Assembly (NCBI GenBank): GCA_003150755.1
Contig: QAMT01000005.1
Location: 73,038 to 137,037, forward strand
DNA length: 64,000 nucleotides
Direction of reading: 5' to 3'
From: Phascolarctobacterium sp.
GTDB lineage: Bacteria; Bacillota; Negativicutes; Acidaminococcales; Acidaminococcaceae
The position numbers were made by a program, and so were the translations under genes. This document shows positions 24,764 through 35,500 of the stretch, piece by piece; within the stretch, counting starts at the first letter, position 1; each line of letters opens with the position of its first letter. The notes beneath the pieces are model-generated. The model had not been told where the DNA came from, did no database searches, and saw nothing but the letters and a program-made list of their open reading frames with translations.

Positions 24764-27088
24764 TCAATCCTCCAATGCTATTTTTAACACCTCGTCCATA
24801 TGTTTAACAGGTATAAAATTCATTTTTTCACGTACATTTTCCGGCAATTCTTCCAAATCCTGCACATTTTTGGCAGGCATAATAATCGTTTTCACGCCAT
24901 AACGGTGCGCCGCCAAAAACTTTTCTTTAATGCCGCCTACCGGAAGCACCCTGCCGGAAAGCGTAATTTCGCCGGTCATGGCAATATCCTTTTTAACCTT
25001 GCGTCCGGTCAACGCCGATACCATTGCCGTTACCATCGTAATACCGGCCGAAGGCCCGTCTTTAGGTATTGCACCCTCCGGCAAATGGATGTGAATATCA
25101 GTGGTTTCATAAAAATCCTTCGCCAGCCCAAGCTCATCCGCACGGGTGCGGATATAGGTATAGCCCGCCTGCGCTGATTCCTTCATTACATCGCCAAGCT
25201 GACCGGTTAAAACAAGATGCCCTTTGCCCTTGCAGGCAACAACTTCTACCTTTAAAAGCTCGCCGCCGACGCGCGTCCAGGCAAGGCCCGTGCAGATACC
25301 GACAGCAGCCTCAAGGCTTACATCATCTTCAAGGTAAATAATTTTTCCAAGATATTTATGCAGGTTTTTAGCCGTTACCTTAGCGCTTTTAGCCTCGCCG
25401 TTAACGATGCGGTGCGCGGTTTTGCGGCAAACAGCTGCAATTTTGCGTTCAAGGTTGCGCACACCTGCCTCGCGCGTATAGCCGCGGATAATCATGCGCA
25501 GCGCGTCCTCCGTAATCGTCAGCGTTTTGGCGCTTAAACCATTGTTATGGCGTTCTTTCGGCAGCAGGTGCAACTCTGCAATTTTAACCTTTTCATCCTC
25601 TGTATAGCTCGAAAGCTGTACAACTTCCATGCGGTCCAGAAGCGCAGGCGGAATGGTTTCCACCGTGTTGGCGGTAACAATCCAGAACACCTGCGACAGG
25701 TCAAACGGAAGCTCGACATAATGGTCGCTGAAAGTATTGTTCTGCTCCGGGTCAAGCACTTCAAGCAAGGCAGAAGCAGGGTCGCCGCGGAAATCGGACG
25801 ACATTTTGTCAACTTCGTCCAGCAAAAATACCGGATTCATCACGCCGCAGGTCTGCATACCATGAATAATACGCCCCGGCATAGCGCCGATATAAGTACG
25901 GCGGTGTCCGCGGATTTCGGCTTCATCATGCACGCCGCCCAGCGACATACGTGTAAATTTGCGGTCAATCGCACGGGCAACGGACTGCGCCAGCGAAGTT
26001 TTGCCAACACCCGGAGGACCGACAAGGCACAAAATAGGCCCTTTGCCGCTCTTAGTCAGTGCGCGCACGGCAAGGTATTCCAAAATGCGCTCTTTGACTT
26101 TTTCCAGGCCGTAATGGTCTTTATTCAGAATCTTTTCGGCGTGTTTCAAATCAAAATTGTCCTTGCCGTAAATGCCCCACGGCAAAGCCAGCAGCGTATC
26201 AATATAGTTGCGGATAACGCCGCCTTCCGCCATCATCGGAGGCATTTTATACAAACGTTCAAGCTCTTTGTTAATCTTTTCCGTAACCTCGGGCGGCAGG
26301 CTGCGCCCTTCCATCTGCTTTCTGTATTCATCAACCTCGGCCTGGCGTTCGTCGCCGTCGCCAAGTTCCTTGTTGATTACCTTAATCTGCTCGCGCAGAT
26401 AATATTCACGCTGGTTCTTTTCAATCTGTTTGCGCACTTCCTGCGCGATATTTTTTTCAAGCTCGGCAATTTCCAGTTCTTTGCACAAAAAGCCGTACAA
26501 CTTCTGCATACGCTCTTTAACATTGGCCAGTTCCAGCAGTTCTTCCTTTTCGTCGATGCTGATGGTTAAGTACCCGGCGATAATATCGGCAATTTCTCCG
26601 GCAGTAGTGATGCTTTTAAAATTGAGCATAACCTCCGTCGTTACTTTTTTGCCGGTAATCAGCCATTTTTCAAAACTTTGCAAAAGCACACGGCGCATAG
26701 CTTCGGTTTCGGCGTTTTCTTCCGGCTCAATGCTCTCAAAGGGCAGCACAAAACCTTCCAGATATGTATCCTTAAACGGTGCGTCGATAACAGAAGTAAG
26801 CTCTACGCGGTTCAAACCCTGAATCAGAATACGCAAAGCCCCGCTCGGCAGCTTCAAAAGCTGTTTTATTTCGGCAACAACGCCAAAGCCGTACAAATCA
26901 TCGCGCTTCGGGTCAGCCGTTTCGGCATCGCGCTGCGTAACAAGCAGTATTTTTTTATCAAGCTGCATTGCAGCGTTAACCGCATTTATAGATTTATCCC
27001 TGCCGACATCAAGGTTTACCGTCATCCCCGGGAAAACGATAATCCCCCTCAATGCCAGCAGCGGCATTAATTTTCCTGATGCTTCCAT
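24764..27088 (-). CDS. lon: ATP-dependent protease Lon
   Basis: Cytoplasmic AAA+ protease that degrades misfolded and regulatory proteins. N-terminal LON substrate domain (about 8-205), a coiled coil (about 210-260), then the AAA+ module with Walker A GPPGVGKTS, Walker B VFLLDEVDK and the GHRRTYIGAMPG segment. The C-terminal protease domain has the catalytic dyad S680 (KDGPSAG) and K721 (GGIKEK). Length 774 aa is normal. It is followed at once by engB. Confidence 0.97.
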   Translation of the reverse strand: MEASGKLMPLLALRGIIVFPGMTVNLDVGRDKSINAVNAAMQLDKKILLVTQRDAETADPKRDDLYGFGVVAEIKQLLKLPSGALRILIQGLNRVELTSVIDAPFKDTYLEGFVLPFESIEPEENAETEAMRRVLLQSFEKWLITGKKVTTEVMLNFKSITTAGEIADIIAGYLTISIDEKEELLELANVKERMQKLYGFLCKELEIAELEKNIAQEVRKQIEKNQREYYLREQIKVINKELGDGDERQAEVDEYRKQMEGRSLPPEVTEKINKELERLYKMPPMMAEGGVIRNYIDTLLALPWGIYGKDNFDLKHAEKILNKDHYGLEKVKERILEYLAVRALTKSGKGPILCLVGPPGVGKTSLAQSVARAIDRKFTRMSLGGVHDEAEIRGHRRTYIGAMPGRIIHGMQTCGVMNPVFLLDEVDKMSSDFRGDPASALLEVLDPEQNNTFSDHYVELPFDLSQVFWIVTANTVETIPPALLDRMEVVQLSSYTEDEKVKIAELHLLPKERHNNGLSAKTLTITEDALRMIIRGYTREAGVRNLERKIAAVCRKTAHRIVNGEAKSAKVTAKNLHKYLGKIIYLEDDVSLEAAVGICTGLAWTRVGGELLKVEVVACKGKGHLVLTGQLGDVMKESAQAGYTYIRTRADELGLAKDFYETTDIHIHLPEGAIPKDGPSAGITMVTAMVSALTGRKVKKDIAMTGEITLSGRVLPVGGIKEKFLAAHRYGVKTIIMPAKNVQDLEELPENVREKMNFIPVKHMDEVLKIALED

Positions 27089-27145
27089 TTTATATTAGCA
27101 TCCCCCTATGGTAAAAATAGTCAAAGTACTGGGCTTCTTCTACTA

Positions 27146-27175
27146 ATTGTATCACAAAAGCCCTCATAAAACCAA
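27146..27175 (-). promoter_or_regulatory. Possible promoter of lon
   Basis: TTGGTT-N18-TACAAT on the minus strand, starting in the clpX terminator tail, about 58 bases before the lon start. No clear CtsR or CIRCE heat-shock operator is seen. Confidence 0.45.
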
Positions 27176-27202
27176 AAAGGGGAAGGAAATTTTCCCTCCC
27201 CC
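27173..27202 (-). terminator. Rho-independent terminator after clpX
   Basis: Minus-strand stem GGGGAGGGAA / TTCCTTCCCC followed by TTTTTGG, between clpX and lon. Confidence 0.8.
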
Positions 27203-27214
27203 GTTATTTTAATT

Positions 27215-28483
27215 TCAGCCGGCTGCCACAATCATTTTCGGCTCCGCATGGTTGCGGATAGAATCAGCCGTTACAATACATTTTACAACATCGCTGCGCG
27301 AAGGCACTTCGTACATTACGTTGCGCATTACCGATTCGATAATGGCACGCAAGCCGCGTGCGCCAGCACTGCGTTTCAGAGCTTCTTCAGCAATAGCATC
27401 CAGCGCTTCCGGTTCAAATTCCAGCTCTACATTATCCATCGCCAGGAAATGCTGATACTGTTTAACCAGTGCATTTTTAGGCTCCTGCAAAATCTTAATC
27501 AAAGCTGCCTTGTCAAGCGCCTCCAGTGTTACAACTACCGGCAGGCGGCCTGCAAATTCCGGTATTAAACCAAATTTCATCAAATCTTCCGGCAATACCT
27601 TTTTAAAGGTATCAGTCAGGCTGATTTCATCTTTGGTTTTAATATCGGCGCCAAAGCCCAGATTTTTTTTGCCGGTGCGTGCGCTGATAATGTTTTCCAA
27701 ACCGTCAAATGCACCGCCGCAGATAAACAGGATATTGGTTGTGTCAATCTGCAAAAATTCCTGATGCGGATGCTTGCGCCCGCCCTGCGGCGGCACATTG
27801 GCAACTGTGCCTTCAAGAATTTTCAGCAAGGCCTGCTGTACGCCTTCGCCCGATACGTCGCGGGTAATGGACGGATTTTCGGACTTGCGGGAAATCTTAT
27901 CAATCTCGTCGATGTAGATAATGCCGCGCTGGGCACGTTCAATATCATAATCGGCATTCTGGATAAGACGCAGCAGGATGTTTTCTACGTCCTCGCCGAC
28001 ATAACCGGCTTCGGTAAGAGCGGTTGCATCGGCAATGGCAAACGGAACCTGCAAAATCTTGGCCAAAGTCTGCGCCAGCAGGGTTTTGCCGCTGCCGGTC
28101 GGACCCAGCATTAAAATGTTGGATTTTTGCAGTTCCACGTCTCTTTCAGTTCCTGCGTGGTTCAGTTCGTAATCAATGCGTTTATAATGGTTGTAAACGG
28201 CAACGGCAAGGGTTTTTTTAGCTTCTTCCTGGCCGATGACGTATTCATCCAGAATAGCTTTAATTTCCCTGGGTTTGGGCAGCTCGGCAATATCTGCGTG
28301 CTGCACTGCTCTTGCCCGCATTTCTTCTTCAAGCATTTCATTGCAGAGTTTTATGCACTCATCGCAAATAAACAAATCACCTTCGCCAAGCACTTTGCTG
28401 AACATTTTGCTGACCTGCGCTTCGCGTTTGCCGCAAAAAGAACAAACCGGGCTATCGTGGTGATTGTCCCCACCGAATTTCAT
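27215..28483 (-). CDS. clpX: ClpX, ATPase subunit of the ClpXP protease
   Basis: AAA+ unfoldase that feeds tagged proteins to ClpP. The N-terminal zinc-binding domain has C14, C17, C40 and C43. Walker A GPTGSGKTLLAQ, Walker B IIYIDEIDKI, the pore loop GYVGED and the ClpP-binding IGF-like loop region (here around NLGFGADI) follow. Length 422 aa is normal. Start at 28483 has AAGGAG nine bases upstream; 22 extra codons upstream would overlap clpP and are rejected. It lies 22 bases after clpP. Confidence 0.97.
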   Translation of the reverse strand: MKFGGDNHHDSPVCSFCGKREAQVSKMFSKVLGEGDLFICDECIKLCNEMLEEEMRARAVQHADIAELPKPREIKAILDEYVIGQEEAKKTLAVAVYNHYKRIDYELNHAGTERDVELQKSNILMLGPTGSGKTLLAQTLAKILQVPFAIADATALTEAGYVGEDVENILLRLIQNADYDIERAQRGIIYIDEIDKISRKSENPSITRDVSGEGVQQALLKILEGTVANVPPQGGRKHPHQEFLQIDTTNILFICGGAFDGLENIISARTGKKNLGFGADIKTKDEISLTDTFKKVLPEDLMKFGLIPEFAGRLPVVVTLEALDKAALIKILQEPKNALVKQYQHFLAMDNVELEFEPEALDAIAEEALKRSAGARGLRAIIESVMRNVMYEVPSRSDVVKCIVTADSIRNHAEPKMIVAAG

Positions 28484-28505
28484 TTTAAAAATCTCCTTAA
28501 AGCCT

Positions 28506-29105
28506 TTATTTTTCATTTGCAGGCTGCTTACGCGATACAACCTCGTCAATCAGGCCATATTCCTTGGCCTGCTGGCTGGTCATGTAGTTATCACGGTCGG
28601 TATCCTGCGCAATCTTTTCTTTTGTCTGTCCGGTATGGCGGGCAAGGATGCCGTTCATCTCGTCACGCACACGCAAAATTTCACGCGCGGTAATTTCAAT
28701 TTCGGAAGCCTGGCCCTGTACGCCGCCCAGCGGCTGATGAATCATCACTCTGGAATACGGCAGGGCAAAACGTTTGCCCGGAGTACCGGCAGCCAGAAGC
28801 ACGGATGCCATGCTGGCAGCCATGCCCATGCAGATTGTAGAAACATCAGGCTTTATATACTGCATTGTGTCATAAATCGCCAGTCCGGCGCTTACGCTGC
28901 CGCCCGGGCTGTTGATATAGAGATGGATATCCTTATCGGGGTCTTCCGACTCTAAAAAGAGCAGCTGGGCGATAACGAGATTGGCCATAGTATCATCTAT
29001 TTCGCCGGTAACAAAAACTATTCTGTCCTTCAGAAGGCGGGAATATATATCGTAAGAGCGTTCACCGCGGTTGGACTGTTCTACAACTATTGGCACATAA
29101 TTCAT
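28506..29105 (-). CDS. clpP: ClpP, proteolytic subunit of the Clp protease
   Basis: Serine peptidase that forms the tetradecameric barrel used by ClpX and other Clp ATPases. The catalytic triad is S98 (GMAASMASV), H123 (MIHQPLGG) and D172 (DTDRDNYM). The N-terminal MNYVPIVVEQSNRGERSYDI is the usual ClpP start. Length 199 aa is normal. The ATG at 29105 follows AAGGGG; a GTG three codons earlier is possible but less likely. Order is tig-clpP-clpX. Confidence 0.97.
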   Translation of the reverse strand: MNYVPIVVEQSNRGERSYDIYSRLLKDRIVFVTGEIDDTMANLVIAQLLFLESEDPDKDIHLYINSPGGSVSAGLAIYDTMQYIKPDVSTICMGMAASMASVLLAAGTPGKRFALPYSRVMIHQPLGGVQGQASEIEITAREILRVRDEMNGILARHTGQTKEKIAQDTDRDNYMTSQQAKEYGLIDEVVSRKQPANEK

Positions 29106-29143
29106 TATTGTCACACCCCTTTTCTGTGGTCTGTCCAGCGTTA

Positions 29144-30427
29144 TTATTTAGCGCTGTCAATGATTACATGGGCAGCTTTGCGGCGCAGGATGTTTGCGAG
29201 CAGAAGGCCCATGGTGCCGTTGGATTTAATGATTTTCTTAACGTCTTCAAGAGTTGCGCCATGCTGAGAAGCAATAGCGGAAAGTTCCTTGTCAACGTCT
29301 TCCATGGAAACCTGGATGTTTTCAGCTTTGGCAACTGCATCCAGAACGAGGTCGGTTTTTACGTTTTCAACAGCAGCGTCATGCTGGCGTTCACGGAGCT
29401 GTTTCATGTCGATGCCGCTGTACTGCATGTACTGGTCAAGGGTCAGTTTGCGTGCTTCCAGGCTCATGCGCATTTCGTCAATCATCTGGGTAATGCGGTC
29501 TTCAATCATGATTTCCGGAACTTCAAATTCTGCATTGGCAACAGCAAGGTCAATCAAAGCTTTTTCATAAGCAATTTTGGCATTGTTTTCTGCTGCTTTC
29601 TGCATGCGTTCTTTATAGCTTGCCCTTAATTCTTCAACGGTTTTGCAGTCGCTGTTTGCAGCTACATATTCGTCGGTCAGTTCAGGCAGTTCTTTACGTT
29701 TTACGTCCTGTACGTTTACTTTGAAGATAGCCTGTTTGCCGGCCAGTTCTTTAACAAAGTATTCTTCCGGGAAGGTTACGTCAACATCGGTGGAATCACC
29801 TTTTTTAAGGCCTACGAGCTGGTCTTCAAAGCCAGGGATAAAGGAGTTGGAACCAACTTCAAGAGGATAGCCCTTGCCTTCGCCGCCGCTGAACGGTTCG
29901 CCGTCAACGGTACCTGCAAAGTCGATAATTGCAAAATCGCCTTTAGCGATAACAGCGCCTTCTTCAGCTTCTACCATTTTTGCATGGCGGTTGCGCAGGC
30001 CCTGTACCTGTTCTTCAACTGCTTCGTCGGTAACTTCAACAGCTTCTTTTTCTACATGCAGTTCTTTGTAATCGCCCAGTTTAACTTCCGGTTTAAGGGT
30101 TACTTTAATGGTAAGTTCCATATCTTTGTTTTCTTCAAATACAGAGCTGTCTACTTTCGGGTCGGAAACCGGAATGAGTTTTTCCTGTTCCAGGGCTTCG
30201 GTATAGCACTGGTTGGCAACCAGTTCAAAAGCCTCTTGTTTTACAGCTTCTTTGCCGTAGTGCATTTCGATAACATTGCGGGGGGCTTTGCCTTTACGGA
30301 AGCCGGGGATATTTACCTGGCCTGCAATTTTTGCAACGGCTTTTTTGAAGCCCTTGTTTACTTCCTCAACGGGCAAAGTGATTTTAAGAGTTGCGTCGTT
30401 GCCGACTCTTTCTACTGTTACGTTCAT
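29144..30427 (-). CDS. tig: Trigger factor, ribosome-associated chaperone and prolyl isomerase
   Basis: Binds the ribosome exit tunnel and helps new proteins fold. The ribosome-binding domain (about 1-115) has the signature GFRKGKAPRNVIE. A central FKBP-type isomerase domain (about 155-245) shows DFAGTVDGEPFSGGEG and PGFEDQLVGLKKG. The C-terminal helical arm domain follows. Length 427 aa is normal. It heads the tig-clpP-clpX group with a good promoter upstream. Confidence 0.96.
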   Translation of the reverse strand: MNVTVERVGNDATLKITLPVEEVNKGFKKAVAKIAGQVNIPGFRKGKAPRNVIEMHYGKEAVKQEAFELVANQCYTEALEQEKLIPVSDPKVDSSVFEENKDMELTIKVTLKPEVKLGDYKELHVEKEAVEVTDEAVEEQVQGLRNRHAKMVEAEEGAVIAKGDFAIIDFAGTVDGEPFSGGEGKGYPLEVGSNSFIPGFEDQLVGLKKGDSTDVDVTFPEEYFVKELAGKQAIFKVNVQDVKRKELPELTDEYVAANSDCKTVEELRASYKERMQKAAENNAKIAYEKALIDLAVANAEFEVPEIMIEDRITQMIDEMRMSLEARKLTLDQYMQYSGIDMKQLRERQHDAAVENVKTDLVLDAVAKAENIQVSMEDVDKELSAIASQHGATLEDVKKIIKSNGTMGLLLANILRRKAAHVIIDSAK

Positions 30428-30528
30428 TAATAAATCCTCCCTTAATTATATGTGCTGATTATTACAGCGTGTTGTTTGCATCGGTTTTAATTGTTAAAAT
30501 GCAGCTGTTTACACACATTGCTCATAAT

Positions 30529-30557
30529 ATAATATCACAACAAAAGGTACTTGACAA
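30529..30557 (-). promoter_or_regulatory. Promoter of tig-clpP-clpX
   Basis: TTGTCA-N17-TATTAT on the minus strand, about 100 bases ahead of the tig start. Confidence 0.6.
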
Positions 30558-30605
30558 GAATTTTACTGCTATTCCTGCAATTATGCCGCTGTTTTTGAAA
30601 GAATA

Positions 30606-30635
30606 AATTAAAAACCCGGCAGTAAACTGCCGGGC
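30606..30635 (-). terminator. Terminator after tRNA-Gly
   Basis: Perfect stem CCCGGCAGT / ACTGCCGGG followed on the minus strand by TTTTTAATTT, 11 bases past the tRNA CCA end. Confidence 0.85.
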
Positions 30636-30645
30636 TGAAATTTCA

Positions 30646-30720
30646 TGGAGCGGAAAACGAGGCTCGAACTCGCGACCCCCACCTTGGCAAGGTGGTGCTC
30701 TACCACTGAGCTATTTCCGC
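30646..30720 (-). tRNA. tRNA-Gly (anticodon GCC)
   Basis: Cloverleaf on the minus strand: acceptor GCGGAAA pairs with TTTCCGC, anticodon loop TTGCCAA, T-arm GTTCGAG, and CCA is encoded. Single tRNA unit with its own consensus promoter and terminator. Confidence 0.96.
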
Positions 30721-30740
30721 GTCTCTCAACAACGAAGTTA

Positions 30741-30769
30741 ATTATAGCGTACAAATATCGCTTTGTCAA
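30741..30769 (-). promoter_or_regulatory. Consensus promoter of tRNA-Gly
   Basis: Exact TTGACA-N17-TATAAT on the minus strand, 20 bases before the tRNA 5' end. Confidence 0.85.
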
Positions 30770-30787
30770 CACTTTTTTATAAATTTT

Positions 30788-32392
30788 TTAGAAAATCCCC
30801 AAAACAATCTGGCTGATATTTTTGGAATGGTCCGAAACACGTTTCAGGTTGATTAAAATTTCCATCATCATAAACCCTGCCACCGGGTCGCAGCGTTTTT
30901 CGTTAAGGCGCACAATATGGTTTTTACGGATTTCCTTCTGTGCTTTTTTAACCTCGCGGCAAATGTCCCAGGCTTCCTGCGCCAGTTGTTTATCGTTGTT
31001 TTCCAGCGCTTCTATCGCCTTGCCGCTGGCATCAAGCACCAGCTTGCCAAGGTGCCGCAGTTCATTTTTGGCTTCTTCACTGAACTTAACATCGTTTTCA
31101 AACATACGCCGCGCATCTTTGGCCAGCGCTTCCCCGTGGTCGCCAATACGTTCAATGTCCGTGCAGGCGTGCAATAAGCGCGTATGCTCTGCCGAAAGCG
31201 CGCCGCCCATTTCCTTTTCGCTCATTTTGGTCAGGTAGCGGGTAATGTCTTCTTCAAGGGCATCAACAACCGGCTCGTGCTCCAGCACATATTTAATTTT
31301 AGCTTCGTCCTTATCTTCCAAAGCAGCCAGGCCTACTTCCACATTGTGGCGCGCCATGTTGCCCATGCGTACAATTTCTTTAACTGCAAGCCCGATAGCA
31401 ATGGACGGAGTTGCCAGCATTTTTTCATCAAGAAATACCGGTTTCAGGGAAATAATTTCGCTCTTGCCGGGCAGAAGTTTTTCGATAAATTTGATATATA
31501 AACCGGTAAACGGCATGAACAGCATGGTATTAACTACATTAAATGCTGTGTGCGCGTTGGCTATCTGGCGGGCAATATCGCCCTCCGGCGAAATAGCCAG
31601 CACCAATTTAATGAAAAGGCCCATAAAAGTAATAAAGATAATGCTGCCGATAAAATTGAACATTACATGCGCCAGTGCTACACGTTTTGCAGTAATGTTA
31701 GCGCGCAGGGATGCCAGTACCGCCGTGATGCAGGTGCCGATATTATCACCTAAAAGCACAGGTATTGCGCCTTCCAGCGGAATCAGGCCCTGGTTGGCGA
31801 TTGCAATCAGCACGCCGATTGTCGCGCTGCTGGACTGAATAATCATCGTCATTACAAGGCCGACGCAGACGCCTAAAATCGGATTATCCGAGAAGCGGCC
31901 TATAAAATCAATAAAACCCTGGTATTCGCGCAGCGGCATAACAGAATCACTCATCATATCCATGCCCAGCATCAATATGCCGAAACCGAGAATAACCTGC
32001 CCGATATATTTGCCGCGCTGGCGTTTTGCCAAAAGCTGCACTGCAAAACCAATTGCCAGAAACAGCGTAATATAATCAGTCAGCTTAAAGGCAATAAGCT
32101 GCGCCGTCATGGTTGTGCCGATATTGGCGCCCATTACAACGCCAAAGGCCTGTTTTAAATTCATCAGCCCGGCATTTACAAAGCCTACCGTCATTACCGT
32201 CGTTGCGCTGCTGGATTGCAAAATGCCTGTTACCACCGCGCCAAGCGCCACGGCAACAATCAAAACACCGGTCAGTTTTTCCAGTATTTTTTGCAGCTTT
32301 TCTCCGGCGGCGCGCTGCAGACCTTCGCCCATCAGCTGCATGCCGTAAAGGAATAATGCAAGTCCGCCTAAAAATCCAAAAAAGTAAACCAT
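30788..32392 (-). CDS. Na+/phosphate cotransporter family protein with PhoU-like tail
   Basis: NptA/NPT2-type membrane transporter expected to take up phosphate with sodium. The two inverted repeats each contain the hallmark QSSSAT motif (GILQSSSATTVMTVGF near residue 60 and MIIQSSSATIGVL near 188). About eight to nine membrane helices end near residue 310. The last 200 residues form a PhoU-like helical domain (MGNMARHNVEVGLAAL, HTRLLHACTDIERIGDHGEAL), which often senses or tunes phosphate. Length 534 aa is normal. Confidence 0.92.
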   Translation of the reverse strand: MVYFFGFLGGLALFLYGMQLMGEGLQRAAGEKLQKILEKLTGVLIVAVALGAVVTGILQSSSATTVMTVGFVNAGLMNLKQAFGVVMGANIGTTMTAQLIAFKLTDYITLFLAIGFAVQLLAKRQRGKYIGQVILGFGILMLGMDMMSDSVMPLREYQGFIDFIGRFSDNPILGVCVGLVMTMIIQSSSATIGVLIAIANQGLIPLEGAIPVLLGDNIGTCITAVLASLRANITAKRVALAHVMFNFIGSIIFITFMGLFIKLVLAISPEGDIARQIANAHTAFNVVNTMLFMPFTGLYIKFIEKLLPGKSEIISLKPVFLDEKMLATPSIAIGLAVKEIVRMGNMARHNVEVGLAALEDKDEAKIKYVLEHEPVVDALEEDITRYLTKMSEKEMGGALSAEHTRLLHACTDIERIGDHGEALAKDARRMFENDVKFSEEAKNELRHLGKLVLDASGKAIEALENNDKQLAQEAWDICREVKKAQKEIRKNHIVRLNEKRCDPVAGFMMMEILINLKRVSDHSKNISQIVLGIF

Positions 32393-32504
32393 AAGTCCTC
32401 CCTGTCTTGTCGTTTTACTTAGTTTTTACTTATATTTTACATTTATTATACAGGATTTTAGGGCATCGGTACAGATAAATTTAAAGTTTTTGTAAACAAA
32501 TTAA

Positions 32505-32535
32505 CAAAAAGGCCCTGCACATTTGCAGAGCCTTT
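32505..32535 (-). terminator. Terminator after the RND efflux operon
   Basis: Minus-strand stem AAAGGCTCTGCA / TGCAGGGCCTTT followed by TTGTTAATTT, 17 bases past the RND pump stop. Confidence 0.85.
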
Positions 32536-32552
32536 AAAATATAAATTTTTAA

Positions 32553-35500
32553 CTATGCTTCTTTGGCAGTTTTATAATGTTTAGCCTTCCACTGTTCAAA
32601 TTCCATATAAACAACAGGCACAACAAGCAGCGTTAAAAGTGTCGATGTTATAAGGCCGCCAACCAGTACCACGCCCATCGACTGGCGCAGTTCCGCGCCT
32701 TCGCCGATGCCCATTGCAATCGGCAGCATGCCGAGAATGGTTGACAGCGTTGTCATCAATATCGGGCGCAGACGCAGCGAGCAGGCTTCCAGCGTTGCCG
32801 AGCGTATATCAAGCCCTTTTTCGCGCTGCTGATTGGCATAGTCTATCAATAAAATTGCGTTTTTGGTTACCAGGCCCAGCAGCATGGTAAAACCAATCAT
32901 ACTCATCATGTTGGCCGTCTGACCCGCCATTAAAAGGCCAAGCACCGCGCCCACAACGGCAAACGGCAGCGACGCCATGATAATAAGCGGCTGGCTGAAG
33001 CTTTCAAACTGCGCCGCCAGAACCATGTAAACAACTACAACCGCCAGCACAATTGCCTTGACGATTTCGTTAAACGAACGCGCCATTGTATCTGCTTCGC
33101 CAATCAGTTTATAGTTATAGCCCTGCGGCAGGTTCATGCCCGGTATCAGTTCAGTTTCAATCTTGCGGATAAGTTCGCCCGGCGAAGTACCGACCGTATT
33201 GGCATAAACTACAATCTGGCGCTGTTTGTCCTCGCGTTCTATACGGGTCGGGCCGCTGCCCAGCGTTATATCGGCAATATCGCCCAGGCGGATAAACTGG
33301 CCGTCCGGTGACGATACGCGCAAATTTTTAACGTCGTTGATATCCGTGCGCTCGCTTTGCGGCAGCTGCAAAATAATATCGTAGTCGTTATCACCGATAG
33401 TAAAACTGTTATCCGTGCTTTTGCCCATAAAGGCCATTTCCACAACTTCACCGACGGAATAAGAATCAAGCCCCAGCAGGCTGGCACGCGCCTGGTCAAG
33501 ACGGATTAAAATTTCCGGCTGCTCGTCAGAGTCAGAAATATCGACGTCCGTCGCGCCCGGCACCTTACGCACCAAATCGGCAAGTTCCAGCGCATATTCC
33601 TTCAGCTGTTTAATATCAGTACCGCGCAGGCCAACCTGTACCGGACGGCTGTCACCGCGCCCGCGGCCCTGATTGGATACAACTGTGACGCTTAAACCTT
33701 CAACATTATGCGCATCGGCGCGCAAATCGTCCATAATCTGCTGCATGCTGCGCTCACGCTCGTTAGATGGTATAAGGCGTATATCAATCGAGCCCTGGTT
33801 TACCGGGTTACGCCCGTTGCCGATATTCAAAGCCGCAATCTTTACCTCCGGCATACTGGTAATTGCCTGCTGCAGCGGCGTTGCCAGCTCAACAGTTTTT
33901 TCCATGCTCGTGCCGATAGGCGCTTTGAATTTAACGCTGAACTCGCCCGAATCATACGTCGGCTGGTATTCCGTGCCGACAAACGGCAACAGCACAATAT
34001 TTAACGCCAGCGAGATAAAGCCCGCCGCGATAACCTTTTTCGGATTATTCAGCGCTGCTTCCATAATGCCGCTGTACAAATCACGGAAAATCTGAAAGCC
34101 GTTTTCAAATTTATCCAGCGCCAGCTGCAAATATTTGTTGCGGTGGCTTTCGCCCGGCTTTTCTTCCTTAATCCAGTAAGCTGAAACCATCGGCGTCAGC
34201 GAAAACGCTACCAATGTAGAAAACGCAATGGCAAAGGCAACTGTTAAGCCAAACTGCTTAAAATACTGGCCGATAATTTCGCCCATGCTGCCGACCGGCA
34301 CAAACACCGCCATCAGCGACAGCGACGTTGCAAGTATTGCCAGGGAAATTTCTTCTGTCGCTTCCTTAGCCGCCACAAAAGGCGTTTTGCCCATTTCGAT
34401 ATGACGGAAAATGTTTTCGATAACTACAATAGCATCATCTATCAAAATACCAACCGCCAGGCTGAGCGCCATCAGCGACATGTTGTTCAGCGTAAAATCC
34501 ATAGCCTTCATCATAAAGAAGGTAGCTATTATTGATGTCGGTATGCACAGACCGCCGATAACCGTAGCGCGGAAATTGCCCAAAAACATATAGGTTATAA
34601 ACAGCGCCAGCGCTCCGCCGAAGAATATCGTGTTCCACACATCGGCGATATTTTCGCGCACATAGGTAGATTGGTCGCGCACGATGTCAACTTTGATGTC
34701 CGGCGGAATAACACGCTGCTTTAGTTCTTCCATTTTTGCGTTAACGCGGTCGGTAACGTCAACCGTGTTGGTCTTGGATTGCTTGCGTACAAAGGTCATA
34801 ACGCAGGGCACGCCGTTGGCGCTGGCAAAAGTGTCCTCGTCCTCCCAGCCGTCAATAACGTCCGCCACGTCGCCGATGTACACAGCTTTGCCGTTATGGT
34901 TGGCAATAACAACTTTTTTTACATCGTCAATGTTGTTATATTTGCCGATGGTGCGCACGGTAATTTCCATATCGTGGTTTTTAGCCTTGCCGCCCGGCGT
35001 GTTGTAGTTTTCGTCATCAACTTTGTTCAGCAAATCCTGAAACGAAATGCCGTACTCCATCAGTTTGTCAGGCTTCGCCACAAGGCGGATAACGCGCTGG
35101 CTGGCGCCTACTGCCGTTACTTCGGCAACACCTTCAACCATCTGCATTTCGTCAAGAATGTTGTCTTCAATCAAACGGCGTATTTCACCGCGGCTGCGCG
35201 ATTCTGACGAAAAGGTGTAAGCAACGATGGACTGCGAGGTCAAATCAACCGTTTGCACAACCGGCTCGTCGATATCGTCCGGCAGGCGGTTGCGCACGCT
35301 GGCAACCTTCTCGCGCACTTCACTCGCCATATCCTGCGGGTCCACACCCATATTAAATTCCAGTACCGTTTCGCTGTAACCTTCCAGCACGGTACTGGAT
35401 ATTGTTTTGTAGCCTGCAACCTGACTGACGCGGTTTTCTATCGGCTTGGTAATAAGCGTTTCCATTTCCTCCGGCGATGCGCCGTCGTAGGTAACACGCA

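Noticed and set aside
25547..26569. A 340-codon frame on the plus strand inside lon
   Set aside because: Antisense shadow of the lon coding sequence with no domain of its own.
27089..27175. CIRCE or CtsR heat-shock operator ahead of lon
   Set aside because: No TTAGCACTC-type repeat or CtsR heptad tandem is found near the promoter.
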